64,000 bases of DNA from Deinococcus radiopugnans ATCC 19172 (GTDB lineage Bacteria; Deinococcota; Deinococci; Deinococcales; Deinococcaceae), in contig NZ_VDMO01000011.1 in the NCBI RefSeq assembly GCF_006335125.1, forward strand, positions 62,001 to 126,000. The letters run 5' to 3'. The notes beneath the pieces are model-generated. The model was not told the DNA's origin and did no database searches. It saw only the letters and a program-made list of their open reading frames with translations. A program made the position numbers and the translations under genes. The number at the start of each line of letters is the position of its first letter. Positions within the stretch are counted from its first letter, which is position 1. Positions 11,338 through 20,102 of this stretch are shown here, piece by piece.

Positions 11338-12006
11338 ATGAGCGAAGCCGCCCGCCCCGAGCCCTCCGGCTCCGTCCCGCTCCGTGACCACACGCCGCCC
11401 GCCGCCCGGCCCGCCCCACCAGAGCCGGCGCCGCCCCAGGTGGATTCGCGGGTCTACCGCGCCGTTCTGGCCGTGACCTACCTGCCGGTGCTGCTCAGCG
11501 GCGCCCACCTGGAGGTTCACGGGCGCGAGCATGTGCCGCCGCCCGGCACCCCACTGGTGATCGCGGCCAACCACCGCTCCGGTCTCGATCCGTTCATGGT
11601 GGCCCGCGCGCTGCCGCCCGGACGCTTCGTGCAGTTCATGGCGAAAAAGGAGCTGTTCTTGCCGGTGATTGGCTGGATCATCAGCACGGGCGGCAGCTTT
11701 CCGGTGGACCGTTCCGGCAACGATCTGGGGGCCGTCCGCATGGCGGTCCGGATTCTGAAGAAGGGCGGCACGGTGGGCATCTTTCCGCAGGGCACGCGCG
11801 GCGGCCCGGCCCTGCAGGGCGGCGTGGCCCTGATTGCGGCCAAGGCCCGCGCCCCGATCCTGCCCGCCGGCATCAGCAGCGAGGGCCGGCGCTGGATCGT
11901 GCGCTTCGGCCCGCCCATTGAGGCGCAGGGCGGCATCAAGGGCGTAACGGCAGAGCTGGGCGAGCGGTTGCGGGAGCTGGCGCAGCCGGTGGGCGAGCGG
12001 CTCTAG
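11338..12006 (+). CDS. plsC: 1-acyl-sn-glycerol-3-phosphate acyltransferase
   Basis: PlsC acylates lysophosphatidic acid to phosphatidic acid at the membrane. The 222-residue protein has the HX4D motif NHRSGLDPF, the substrate-binding block FPQGTRGG and a hydrophobic stretch (YLPVLLSG) before the catalytic domain. The first 35 residues are Pro/Ala-rich. TATCCT lies 6 bp before the ATG, so the mRNA is probably leaderless. The gene overlaps the end of the convergent ligase gene by 4 bp. Confidence 0.88.
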   Translation: MSEAARPEPSGSVPLRDHTPPAARPAPPEPAPPQVDSRVYRAVLAVTYLPVLLSGAHLEVHGREHVPPPGTPLVIAANHRSGLDPFMVARALPPGRFVQFMAKKELFLPVIGWIISTGGSFPVDRSGNDLGAVRMAVRILKKGGTVGIFPQGTRGGPALQGGVALIAAKARAPILPAGISSEGRRWIVRFGPPIEAQGGIKGVTAELGERLRELAQPVGERL

Positions 12007-13535
12007 CGGGCCGCCGCCCCCGACTCCTGGCGGGCCTGCGTCCGCAGCACATGCTTGAGCACCTTGCCGCTGGCGGTCTTGGGCAGCGCGGACACCAGCT
12101 GAACCCGGCGGGGCAGGGCGTAGTCGGGCAGATGGGGGGCGCAGAAGCTCAGCAGTTCGTCGCCGCGCACGCCCGCCCCAGCGTGCAGGGTGACGAAGGC
12201 GACGGCGCAGACCCCATCGGCCCGGTCATGGCCGGCCACCACCACCGCCTCGCGCACGCTGGGGTGGCGGTACAGCACGGCCTCGATCTGGGCGCTGGAC
12301 ACGCTCTGGCCGCCGATATTCAGCAGATCGCCTGCCCGGTCGAGAATGTCCACCTGGCCGCCCGGATGAACCACGGCCAGATCACCCGTATGCAGCCAGC
12401 CGCCCTCCAGCGCCCGCCGGGTGGCCGCGCGGTTCTTGTAGTAGCCCTTCATGACCTGATTGCCCCGGATCACGATCTCGCCGGGGGTGAACCCGTCGGG
12501 CGGCACCGGCTGGCCGTCCTCGGACACCACCCGCACCTGACCGCCGAACATCATCGGGTGGCCCTGCGGCGAGGGGAGAGCGTCGGCACCCGCCGTTTCA
12601 TTGACGGTCATCACCGCGTTCGTCTCGGTCAGGCCGTAGCCGTGCAGCACCTCGAAGCCCTGCGCCTGCAACTGTCCCAGCAGCCTGGGGGGCGGGCGCG
12701 TTCCGGCCACCAGCAACTTGACCGGGCGCGGCAGGGTCAGAGGCGCAGCAGCGTCGGCCAGCGGCGTCAGGATCGTGGGCGAGGCGAACAGGTGCGTGAT
12801 TCCGCGTGTGAGCAGTGCCTGCCGAAGCTCGCGCGGTTCGTCGCCCCCGGGCATCACATGCGCGCCGCCCGCCGCCGTCACTGCCCACGCGCTGCCCCAG
12901 CCGTTGCCGTGCGCCAGCGGCAGCGCGTGCAGGTACACGCTGCCGGGCCGCAGGTTCAGGTGATACAGCAGATTTGAGAGGTTGATGTACGCGTTGCGGT
13001 GCGTGACCATCACACCCTTGGGATCGCTGGTGGTGCCGGAGGTGTAATTGACGCTGATGGGGGAGTCTTCGTCCAGCGCGGCGGGGAGTTCCAGCGCAGA
13101 GGGAGAAACGACACTCAGCCTCGCGTCCAGATCGGAGGCTTTGCCAATTTCGATGATCGGGACGGCGAGTTTCCTCAGCCGCCCGCCCACCCGCCCCAGG
13201 CAGGTGCTGTCCACCAGGGCCACCACCGGATCGGCGTGACCGGCCAGGAAGTTCAGCGCCTCGTCGCTGAAGGCCGGATTCAGCGGCACGATCACGCCCC
13301 CGGCCAGCGGCACGGCGTGAAAGGCCAGCAGCGCGTCTGGAGTGTTGGGCGAGACCAGCACGGCGTGGGTGCCGGGCGTCAGGCCGCTCTCCTTCAGGAG
13401 CGTGACCAGCCGGGCCGTCGCGTCTGCCAGTTCCGCGTAACTCTGCACGTCCTCGCCATGCACGGTGGCCGTCCGCGCCGGGTACACGGTGAAGGCGCGC
13501 AACATGGGTTCAAGGGGCGTCAGGGGCGTTTTCAG
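12003..13535 (-). CDS. AMP-dependent acyl-CoA ligase (long-chain fatty acid-CoA ligase type)
   Basis: The protein has the adenylate-forming signature YTSGTTSDPKGVMVTH, followed by HGYGLTETNAVMT, WLHTGDLAVV and the catalytic lysine region KTASGKVLKHVL. It should activate a carboxylic acid to its CoA thioester. Start choice is difficult: the longest frame begins at TTG 13598 without a ribosome site, and ATG 13505 has none either. AAGGAG stands 7 bp before a CTG codon at 13535, giving MKTPLTPLEPMLRAF, which matches how such ligases usually begin, so I used the CTG (510 residues). It is divergent from the Liv-type operon. Confidence 0.85.
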   Translation of the reverse strand: MKTPLTPLEPMLRAFTVYPARTATVHGEDVQSYAELADATARLVTLLKESGLTPGTHAVLVSPNTPDALLAFHAVPLAGGVIVPLNPAFSDEALNFLAGHADPVVALVDSTCLGRVGGRLRKLAVPIIEIGKASDLDARLSVVSPSALELPAALDEDSPISVNYTSGTTSDPKGVMVTHRNAYINLSNLLYHLNLRPGSVYLHALPLAHGNGWGSAWAVTAAGGAHVMPGGDEPRELRQALLTRGITHLFASPTILTPLADAAAPLTLPRPVKLLVAGTRPPPRLLGQLQAQGFEVLHGYGLTETNAVMTVNETAGADALPSPQGHPMMFGGQVRVVSEDGQPVPPDGFTPGEIVIRGNQVMKGYYKNRAATRRALEGGWLHTGDLAVVHPGGQVDILDRAGDLLNIGGQSVSSAQIEAVLYRHPSVREAVVVAGHDRADGVCAVAFVTLHAGAGVRGDELLSFCAPHLPDYALPRRVQLVSALPKTASGKVLKHVLRTQARQESGAAAR

Positions 13536-13603
13536 AAGCGGGCTCCTTGGCAGGATCGGTGACTCAGTCTGAGGAGAACCCGGACTGGGGACGATCAAGT
13601 CGG

Positions 13604-13667
13604 CTAGACAAGACGCCTTGAGCCTCTCATTTTGGCCGGATTTGTCTAGTCAGATCCGGCGGCTCAA
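13604..13667. repeat. two nested inverted repeats between divergent ligase and livG genes
   Basis: CTAGACAA at 13604-13611 is repeated inverted as TTGTCTAG at 13642-13649, and TTGAGCC at 13618-13624 is repeated inverted as GGCTCAA at 13661-13667. The arms lie between two divergent units of the same pathway, so they are candidate sites for a shared regulator. Confidence 0.4.
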
Positions 13668-13757
13668 GACCATCTTCTCCCGCATACTCTTTTCACCGAC
13701 AACCTTTGTGCCGTTTTGTTCAGACGCCGCTTTCTCAGCCTTGATCCGTGAGGTGTC

Positions 13758-14552
13758 ATGTCTCAGTCTTCCCAACTCGAAGTTCAGGGGGTGACCCTCA
13801 CGTTCGGCGGCATCAACGCCCTGACCGACGTGAGCCTGACTGTGCCGCCGGGCGAGATCGTCAGCATCATCGGCCCCAACGGAGCAGGCAAGACCAGCCT
13901 GCTGAACTGCATCAGCGGTTTCTATCACCCCACGCGCGGGCGCATCACCTTCGGCCACCATGACCTGAGCCGTGCCGCCCCCAACGTGGTCACCGGCTAC
14001 GGCATCGCCCGCGCCTTCCAGAACCTGGAGCTGTTCCGGGGCCTGAGCGTGGTGGAAAACATGCTGCTGGCCCGCCATACCCACCTGCGTTACGGCCTGC
14101 TGAGCAGCCTGGCCTTTTACGGCCGCGCCAGCCGCCAGGAGGCCGAGAACCGCGCCTACGTCGAGCGCGTCATCGACTTCATGGAACTCGAACAACACCG
14201 CTCGCACCCCGTCGGCACGCTGGCCTACGGCATCCAGAAACGGGTGGAGGTGGCCCGCGCCCTGACCCTCGCGCCCAAGTTGCTGCTGCTCGACGAGCCG
14301 ATGGCCGGCATGAACGTGGAGGAAAAGGAGGACATGGTGCGCTTCATCCTCGACATCCAGCGCGAGCAGGGCATCACGGTGGTGCTGATCGAACACGACA
14401 TGGGCGTGGTCATGGACATCAGTGACCGCGTGTACGTGCTGGATTTCGGCCAGCTCATCGCGGGCGGGCGGCCCGAGGTGGTCAGCGCCGATCCGCGCGT
14501 GATCGAGGCGTACACGGGCGTGGCCGAAGAGAAACAGGCGGTGGGCGTATGA
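13758..14552 (+). CDS. livG: branched-chain amino acid/carboxylate ABC transporter ATP-binding protein LivG
   Basis: The 264-residue ATPase has Walker A GPNGAGKTS, an LivG-type long insert after the Q-loop (AFQNLELFRGLSVVENML), Walker B KLLLLDEPMAGM and the H-loop LIEHDMGVVM. It energises inner-membrane import with LivF, LivH and LivM encoded downstream. The signature motif reads AYGIQKRVEVARAL, with YGIQ in place of LSGGQ, common in LivG proteins. GAGGTG precedes the ATG. The stop overlaps the next start by 4 bp. Confidence 0.9.
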   Translation: MSQSSQLEVQGVTLTFGGINALTDVSLTVPPGEIVSIIGPNGAGKTSLLNCISGFYHPTRGRITFGHHDLSRAAPNVVTGYGIARAFQNLELFRGLSVVENMLLARHTHLRYGLLSSLAFYGRASRQEAENRAYVERVIDFMELEQHRSHPVGTLAYGIQKRVEVARALTLAPKLLLLDEPMAGMNVEEKEDMVRFILDIQREQGITVVLIEHDMGVVMDISDRVYVLDFGQLIAGGRPEVVSADPRVIEAYTGVAEEKQAVGV

Positions 14553-16513
14553 GCGCCTACGACGTGGGCGACGTCACCACCCTGACCATTCCCCAACTGC
14601 TCGCCAAACGCGCCGCCCAGACGCCGAACGCCGTGGCCCTGCGCCACAAGAAATACGGCATCTGGAACGAGACGACGTACGCCGGGTACCTGGCGCGGGC
14701 GCGGGAGGTGGCCGCCGGGCTGCACGCGCTGGGCGTGGTGCGTGGCGAGAAAGTCGCCGTGCTGGCCGACAACATTCCCGCGTGGGTCTTCATGGAAGTC
14801 GGCTCGCAGGCGCTGGGGGCGGTCAGCGTGGGCGTGTACCAGAGCAGCGTGGCCGAGGAAGTGCGCTACGTGCTGGATTACACCGACGCCGTGGTGGTGC
14901 TGGCCGAGGACGAGGAACAGGTGGACAAGCTGCTCGAACACCGTGTCAGCCTCCCGAACATCCGCCGGGTGATTTACGAGGACGCGCGCGGCATGAGCAA
15001 GCACGCGGGCGACGACTGGTTCCTGTCCTTCGAGGAACTGCTGGAACTCGGCAGGCCCGACGCGGCCACCGTCTTTGACCGCGAGGCCACGCTGGGCAAA
15101 CCCGACGACGTGTGCCACTTCAGCCTGACCTCCGGCACCACCGGCAATCCCAAGGCGGCCATGCTGTCTCACCGCAACCTGCTGTACATGGGGCAGGCGC
15201 TGGGTGAGGTTGATCCGCTGAAGCCCGGCGACGACTACCTGAGCTTCCTGCCGATGGCCTGGATCGGCGAGCAGATGATGACGGTGGCGGTGGCGCTGGC
15301 GAACGCCGTGACCGTCAATTTCCCCGAGAGTCAGGAAACGGCCATGCATGATCTGGTGGAAATCGGCCCGCACTTCATGTTCGCCCCGCCGCGCGTGTGG
15401 GAGGGCATCCAGAGCACCATGTTCATTCGCATGCAGGAGAGCTACGGCCCCAACCGGGCGCTGTACCGCAAGTTGCTGGCCTGGAGCACCGACGCTGCCG
15501 ACGCCAGCCTGAGCGGCCAGAAGGCGAGTGGCGCGGCGGCCTTCAAGCGCTGGCTGGCGTACTGGGGCCTGACCCGTCCGCTGCTCGACGGGCTGGGCTT
15601 CCTGCGCCTGAAGCGCGCGTATACCGGGGGCGCGGCGCTGGGGCCGGACGTGTTCCGCTTCTACCACGGCCTGGGCGTGAACCTGAAGCAGATCTACGGC
15701 CAGACCGAGAACATCGGCATCGCCTACGTCCACCGCGACGGCGACGTGCGCTTCGACACCGTGGGCAAGATTCTCCCCGGCGGAGAGGTCAGGATCACCG
15801 ATGAGGGCGAGATCATCAGCCGCAGCCCCGCCGTCGTGGTGGGCTATTACAAGCGCGACGACGCCAGCGCCGAGACCATCCGGGATGGCTGGCTGCACAG
15901 CGGCGACGCCGGACGCCTGACCCCCGATGGTCACTTGCAGGTGATTGACCGCCTGAGCGACGTGATGAAGACGGCGAACGGCGAGACCTTCAGCCCGCAG
16001 TTCATCGAGAACCGCCTGAAATTCAGCCCGTACATCAAGGAGGCGGTGGCGTTTGGCGACGGCCAGCATGAGGTCACCGCCTTCCTGAACGTCGATCCCC
16101 TGACCGCCGGGCAGTGGGCCGAGAAACGCCAGATCGCCTACAGCACCTACATGGACCTCAGCAGCAAACCGGAGCTGGCCGAGCTGATCCTGAAAGAAGT
16201 TCAGGAAGCCAACACCCGCCTGGAACCCCACGAGCGCGTCGCCCGCTTCGTGCTGCTGTACAAGCTGCTGGACGCCGACGACGACGAATTGACCCGCACC
16301 GGCAAGGTTCGGCGCAAGCTGATCCGCGAGAAGTACGCGCCCATCGTGGCCGCCCTGTACGACGGCTCGGAATCGGTGCGGGTGGAAGCGACGTTCAAGT
16401 ATCAGGACGGGCAGACGCAGCGGGTGGAGACGGACGTGGCCGTTCACCGGGTGCCGGGAATGGAAACGCGGCTGCCGCGTGCTGGCGTGGTGGCCGAGCG
16501 GGTGGGGGCGTGA
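14549..16513 (+). CDS. AMP-dependent long-chain acyl-CoA synthetase within the liv operon
   Basis: The 654-residue protein carries SLTSGTTGNPKAAMLSH (P-loop-like adenylate motif), IYGQTENIGIAYVH and GWLHSGDAGRLTPDGHLQVIDR, followed by a C-terminal domain with the catalytic lysine region (RTGKVRRKLIREKYAP). Its length and the insert around residues 300-350 fit large acyl-CoA synthetases such as the FadD15 group. The gene sits between livG and livH and overlaps livG by 4 bp, so the imported carboxylate is probably converted to a CoA ester straight after uptake. Confidence 0.9.
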   Translation: MSAYDVGDVTTLTIPQLLAKRAAQTPNAVALRHKKYGIWNETTYAGYLARAREVAAGLHALGVVRGEKVAVLADNIPAWVFMEVGSQALGAVSVGVYQSSVAEEVRYVLDYTDAVVVLAEDEEQVDKLLEHRVSLPNIRRVIYEDARGMSKHAGDDWFLSFEELLELGRPDAATVFDREATLGKPDDVCHFSLTSGTTGNPKAAMLSHRNLLYMGQALGEVDPLKPGDDYLSFLPMAWIGEQMMTVAVALANAVTVNFPESQETAMHDLVEIGPHFMFAPPRVWEGIQSTMFIRMQESYGPNRALYRKLLAWSTDAADASLSGQKASGAAAFKRWLAYWGLTRPLLDGLGFLRLKRAYTGGAALGPDVFRFYHGLGVNLKQIYGQTENIGIAYVHRDGDVRFDTVGKILPGGEVRITDEGEIISRSPAVVVGYYKRDDASAETIRDGWLHSGDAGRLTPDGHLQVIDRLSDVMKTANGETFSPQFIENRLKFSPYIKEAVAFGDGQHEVTAFLNVDPLTAGQWAEKRQIAYSTYMDLSSKPELAELILKEVQEANTRLEPHERVARFVLLYKLLDADDDELTRTGKVRRKLIREKYAPIVAALYDGSESVRVEATFKYQDGQTQRVETDVAVHRVPGMETRLPRAGVVAERVGA

Positions 16514-16581
16514 AACGTTCAGGCGATTCTCGTGGCAGCCACCTATTCACCCCGCCAATTCCGTCCCAGAAGGAGGTCTGA

Positions 16582-17478
16582 GTGGACTTATTACCGCAAC
16601 TGCTGATCGCGGGTGTCGTGATCGGCAGCGTCTATGCCCTGGCCGCGCTGGGCTTCGTGCTGATCTACAAGTCCAGCCGCGTGATCAACTTCGCGCACGG
16701 GCAGATCATCGCCACTGGGGCGTTCATTGCCTTTGCGCTGACGCAGAAGGGCGTCAACTTCTGGCTGGCCGGGCTGATCGCCATGCTGGCGACGTTCCTG
16801 CTGGGCATGTTGATCGAGCGGGTGTTCCTGCGCCGGATGGTGGGCGAGCCGATCATCGCGGTCATCATGGTCACGATTGGCCTGAGCAGCGTCATCGACG
16901 GTCTGATTCACCTGACCCCTTATGGCGCGGGCACCTTCAGCTTCGAGCGCCCCGCACTGCTGACCGGCCAGGGCATTGAGCTGTTCGGCCTGCCCCTCTC
17001 CAAAACGCAGATCGCGGGCGTGCTGATGGCCCTGGGGTTGCTGGGCGGCTTCACCTACTTCTTCAACAAGAGCACCCTGGGCATCACCATGCGCGCCGTG
17101 GCCGATGACCAGATGGCCGCCATGAGCGTCGGCACCAGCGTGGAGCGTGTGTTCGCCCTGGCCTGGGCGGCGGCGGGCCTCACGGCAGCGGCGGCTGGCG
17201 TGATCCTGGGCCTGATGAGCGGCCTGACATTGGGCGGTCTGGCGGGCATCGGCCTCAAGGTCTTCCCGGTGGTGATTCTGGGCGGGCTGGACAGCGTGAT
17301 CGGGGCCATCGTGGGCGGCATGCTGATCGGCATTCTGGAAAACCTCTCGGCGGGCTACCTGGACGGCATCGTGCCGGGGGGCGGCACCCGCGAGGTGTTC
17401 CCCTTCATCATCCTGATCATCGTGCTGCTGATCCGTCCGTATGGGCTGTTTGGAACGAAGGAGATTGAGCGTGTGTAG
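16582..17478 (+). CDS. livH: ABC transporter permease LivH
   Basis: The 298-residue membrane protein has about eight hydrophobic segments and the LivH family blocks GSVYALAALGFVLIYKSSRV, INFAHGQ and GLKVFPVVILGGLDSVIGA. GTG 16582 is used, with AAGGAGG upstream. It forms the inner-membrane channel with LivM. The 99-bp gap to livM holds an imperfect inverted repeat and a small hairpin. Confidence 0.92.
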   Translation: MDLLPQLLIAGVVIGSVYALAALGFVLIYKSSRVINFAHGQIIATGAFIAFALTQKGVNFWLAGLIAMLATFLLGMLIERVFLRRMVGEPIIAVIMVTIGLSSVIDGLIHLTPYGAGTFSFERPALLTGQGIELFGLPLSKTQIAGVLMALGLLGGFTYFFNKSTLGITMRAVADDQMAAMSVGTSVERVFALAWAAAGLTAAAAGVILGLMSGLTLGGLAGIGLKVFPVVILGGLDSVIGAIVGGMLIGILENLSAGYLDGIVPGGGTREVFPFIILIIVLLIRPYGLFGTKEIERV

Positions 17479-17479
17479 G

Positions 17480-17557
17480 GTTGATGGTGGATGGGTGATG
17501 GTTGATGGAAAACGGCGCGGTCTCCTGACCATCAACCATCGACAGTCAACCATCAAC
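17480..17557. repeat. imperfect long inverted repeat between livH and livM
   Basis: The arms 17480-17508 and 17529-17557 pair at 21 of 29 positions: GTTGATGGT and GATGGTTGATGG match, with an 8-base mismatched centre. The arms are themselves built of repeats of GTTGATGG. Such TTGATGG-rich units look like a small dispersed intergenic repeat. Confidence 0.6.
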
Positions 17558-17572
17558 GGCCCCGAAGGGGCC
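17558..17572 (+). promoter_or_regulatory. hairpin over the livM ribosome-binding region
   Basis: GGCCCC-GAA-GGGGCC forms a perfect 6-bp hairpin ending five bases before the livM ATG. The only purine-rich candidate ribosome site (AAGGGG) is in its right arm, so livM translation may depend on opening the hairpin. Confidence 0.45.
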
Positions 17573-17577
17573 ACCTG

Positions 17578-18651
17578 ATGCCCGCCTCCCGCTTCACCCA
17601 GACCGGCAACTACCGCACGCGGTACGCGCAGGATCAGACCATCTTTGCCACCTACGCCGAGCAACTGAGCCTGATCGTCCTGATCGGCCTGCTGCTCCTG
17701 CTGCCCCTGATCTTGCCCAAGACCATGTTGCGCGACGTGAACATGATCATGATCTACGCGGTGGCGGTGATCGGGCTGAATATCACCACCGGGTACACCG
17801 GCCTGATCAACATTGGGCAGGCGGCATTCATGGGCGTGGGCGCGTATGCCACAGCGCTGGCGGCCACGCGGCTCAACCTGCCGTTCTTCCTCGCCATTCC
17901 CATCGGGGGGATCGCGGGCGCGCTCGTCGGCACGTTTGTCGGCCTGCCCAGTCTGCGCCTGAAGTACCTGTATCTGGCCGTCGCCACCCTCGCTTTCCAG
18001 ATCATCTTCGAGTGGGGCGTGGGGCACACGCCGCTGCTGGCGCAGGGGGGCGCGATCAGCCTGCCGCCGGTGCAGGTGTTCGGAGTCAAGGCCACCTTCT
18101 TCAACCACAACTTCGTGTGGTACTACCTGATTCTGCCGGTGCTGGTGGTCATGGGCCTGCTGTGGCGCAACGTGCTGCGCACCAAGCATGGGCGCTCGCT
18201 GATCGCCGTGCGGGACAATGACCGGGCCGCCGCCGCGATGGGCATCAACCCCGGCACCGCCAAGATCATGGCGTTCATGATCGGCTCGTTCTACGCCGGC
18301 ATCGCGGGCGGCCTGTTCGCGTACTTCCAGAAAGCTGTGGTGATCGAGGATTACGGCCTGCACATCTCCATCCAACTGCTGGCGATGGCGATTGTGGGCG
18401 GGCTGGGCAGTCTCCCCGGTTCCTTCCTGGGGCCGCTGTTCATCGTGACGCTAGATCGGCTGGTGGGCAACGGCAGCCAGTGGTTGGGAGCGCAGAACCT
18501 GTTCCCGGCCGGGGTGGATGTCGCCACCGCGCTGCGCCCGCTGTCCTTCGGCCTCGCCATCGTCCTGTTCCTGATGTTCGAGCCGCGCGGGCTGGCGAAC
18601 TGGTGGCGATTGTCCAGGCTGTATTTCAAGAAGTGGCCGTACAAGTTCTAG
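17578..18651 (+). CDS. livM: ABC transporter permease LivM
   Basis: The 357-residue permease has about nine hydrophobic segments and the LivM blocks NITTGYTGLINIGQAAFMGVG, GLPSLRLKYLYLAVATLAF and SLIAVRDNDRAAAAMGI. It pairs with LivH. The first 35 residues are polar, longer than in most homologues. The ATG follows a small hairpin that covers the Shine-Dalgarno-like AAGGGG. Confidence 0.92.
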   Translation: MPASRFTQTGNYRTRYAQDQTIFATYAEQLSLIVLIGLLLLLPLILPKTMLRDVNMIMIYAVAVIGLNITTGYTGLINIGQAAFMGVGAYATALAATRLNLPFFLAIPIGGIAGALVGTFVGLPSLRLKYLYLAVATLAFQIIFEWGVGHTPLLAQGGAISLPPVQVFGVKATFFNHNFVWYYLILPVLVVMGLLWRNVLRTKHGRSLIAVRDNDRAAAAMGINPGTAKIMAFMIGSFYAGIAGGLFAYFQKAVVIEDYGLHISIQLLAMAIVGGLGSLPGSFLGPLFIVTLDRLVGNGSQWLGAQNLFPAGVDVATALRPLSFGLAIVLFLMFEPRGLANWWRLSRLYFKKWPYKF

Positions 18652-18813
18652 CGGCCCCGTGAGCGGAGCGAATTGCCGAGGATCAAGCGTTCATGCAGTG
18701 CAGCGGCGCGCAGCGCCCTCCTGACCGACGCGGCACGAAATGAACGCGCACCCCCTCACCTCAAATGCCAATCCACCGACTCCCCGCCCTCTCACCTTTC
18801 GGAGGTTCCACCC

Positions 18814-20001
18814 ATGAAGAAGACCCTGATCCTGTCCGCCCTCGTTTCCCTGTCCTTCGCCGCCGCCCAGAAAACCGTGACGCTGCCGTGGTCTGGGGCC
18901 ATCACCGGCCCGACGAGCGACGCCGGGGCCAGCTACGCGGCGGGTGTGGAGGATTACTGCAAGTACGCCAATGCGCAGAAGATGCTGCCGGGCGTCACCC
19001 TCAACTGCGTGACGCGCGATGACCAGTACAACAACGCCAACACCCAGCGCAACTTCGAGGACTTCGTGGGCAACCTGAACGCTCCGGTGTTCCTGGGCTA
19101 CGCGACGGGCGGAGCGCTGCAGCTCAAGAGCGTGATTCAGGAAACCAAGATTCCCACCCTGACGGCCAGCTACCACATCGGCATCATCGACGCGCCGGAC
19201 AACACCTACACCTTCCTGCCGGTCAGCAGCTATTCCGAGAATATCGTGGCGCTGCTGGAATACATCGCCAAGAAAGAGCGCGGCGCGAAGGTGGCGCTGA
19301 TCGTCAACCCCAGTCCCTTCGGGCGTGACCCGGTGGTGGACGCCCGCAAGGCCGCCGACCGGCTGGGCCTGAAAATCACCGACGTGCAGGAAGTCGGCGG
19401 CAACAACCTGGACAACACCGCCCTCCTCAAGCGGCTGGAGTCGCAGGGTGCCAAATACATCATCAACCAGAACACCGCCGGCCCCGTCGCCAACATCCTG
19501 AAAGATGCCAAACGGCTGGGCCTGCTGGGCAAGATGCAGTTCATGGGCGCGCACTACACCGGGGGCGAGGATCTGACCAAGCTGGCCGGGGACGCCGCCA
19601 AGGACTTCATCTGGGCCACCAGCTACTACCTGTACGACGAGGGCAACCAGCCGGGCATCCAGCTGGTCAAGAAGATCGGCGCGCAGTACAAGCGTGGGGG
19701 CGACACCATCCGCAGCGTGCACTACACCAGCGGGATGCTGGCCGCCGCCATCGCCATCGAGGCCATGAAGCGCGCTGGCAACAACCCTGATGCCGCCGGG
19801 GTCTACAAGGGATTGATCAGCATGAACGGCAGCAAATCCTTCAACCCCGGCTTTGCCGTCGGCCCGGTGACCTTCAGCGCCAAGGATCACATCGGCGCGG
19901 AAAGTCTGCGCCTGCTGCAAGCCGACGCCACCGGCAACTTCAAACCGATCACCGGAGCGCAGCGCAGCGCGCTGTTCCAGCTCGTCCACCCGATGAAGTA
20001 A
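18814..20001 (+). CDS. branched-chain amino acid-type ABC transporter substrate-binding protein
   Basis: The 395-residue protein has a signal peptide (MKKTLILSALVSLSFAAAQ) and two-lobe periplasmic-binding-protein features of the LivJ/LivK type (GAITGPTSDAGASYAAGVED, later ASYHIGIIDAPDNTYTFLP and MGAHYTGGEDLTKLAG). ATG 18814 has GGAGG eight bases upstream. The ligand cannot be told from sequence; the embedded acyl-CoA synthetase suggests an organic acid rather than leucine. A pair of alternative hairpins follows the stop. Confidence 0.92.
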   Translation: MKKTLILSALVSLSFAAAQKTVTLPWSGAITGPTSDAGASYAAGVEDYCKYANAQKMLPGVTLNCVTRDDQYNNANTQRNFEDFVGNLNAPVFLGYATGGALQLKSVIQETKIPTLTASYHIGIIDAPDNTYTFLPVSSYSENIVALLEYIAKKERGAKVALIVNPSPFGRDPVVDARKAADRLGLKITDVQEVGGNNLDNTALLKRLESQGAKYIINQNTAGPVANILKDAKRLGLLGKMQFMGAHYTGGEDLTKLAGDAAKDFIWATSYYLYDEGNQPGIQLVKKIGAQYKRGGDTIRSVHYTSGMLAAAIAIEAMKRAGNNPDAAGVYKGLISMNGSKSFNPGFAVGPVTFSAKDHIGAESLRLLQADATGNFKPITGAQRSALFQLVHPMK

Positions 20002-20005
20002 GGGT

Positions 20006-20070
20006 GGCGGGACGCGGTGCGCGGGAGGCGGTGAAAAGCTCTTCCCCGCGTCCTGCCTCCCGCGCACCGC
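20006..20070 (+). promoter_or_regulatory. two mutually exclusive hairpins between binding-protein gene and livF
   Basis: Hairpin A pairs 20006-20017 with 20046-20057 (12 bp including one G-U). Hairpin B pairs 20014-20029 with 20055-20070 (16 bp, perfect). The left arms share 20014-20017 and the right arms share 20055-20057, so both cannot form fully. The element begins four bases after the stop codon and ends before the livF leader. It could set the ratio of binding protein to ATPase. Confidence 0.6.
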
Positions 20071-20102
20071 CCACAACGATCTCACCCCGGAGGCCCACCC
20101 CC

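Noticed and set aside
14225..16447. A 740-residue minus-strand open frame opposite the acyl-CoA synthetase
   Set aside because: The plus-strand frame has complete adenylate-forming motifs; the minus-strand product has no recognisable feature.
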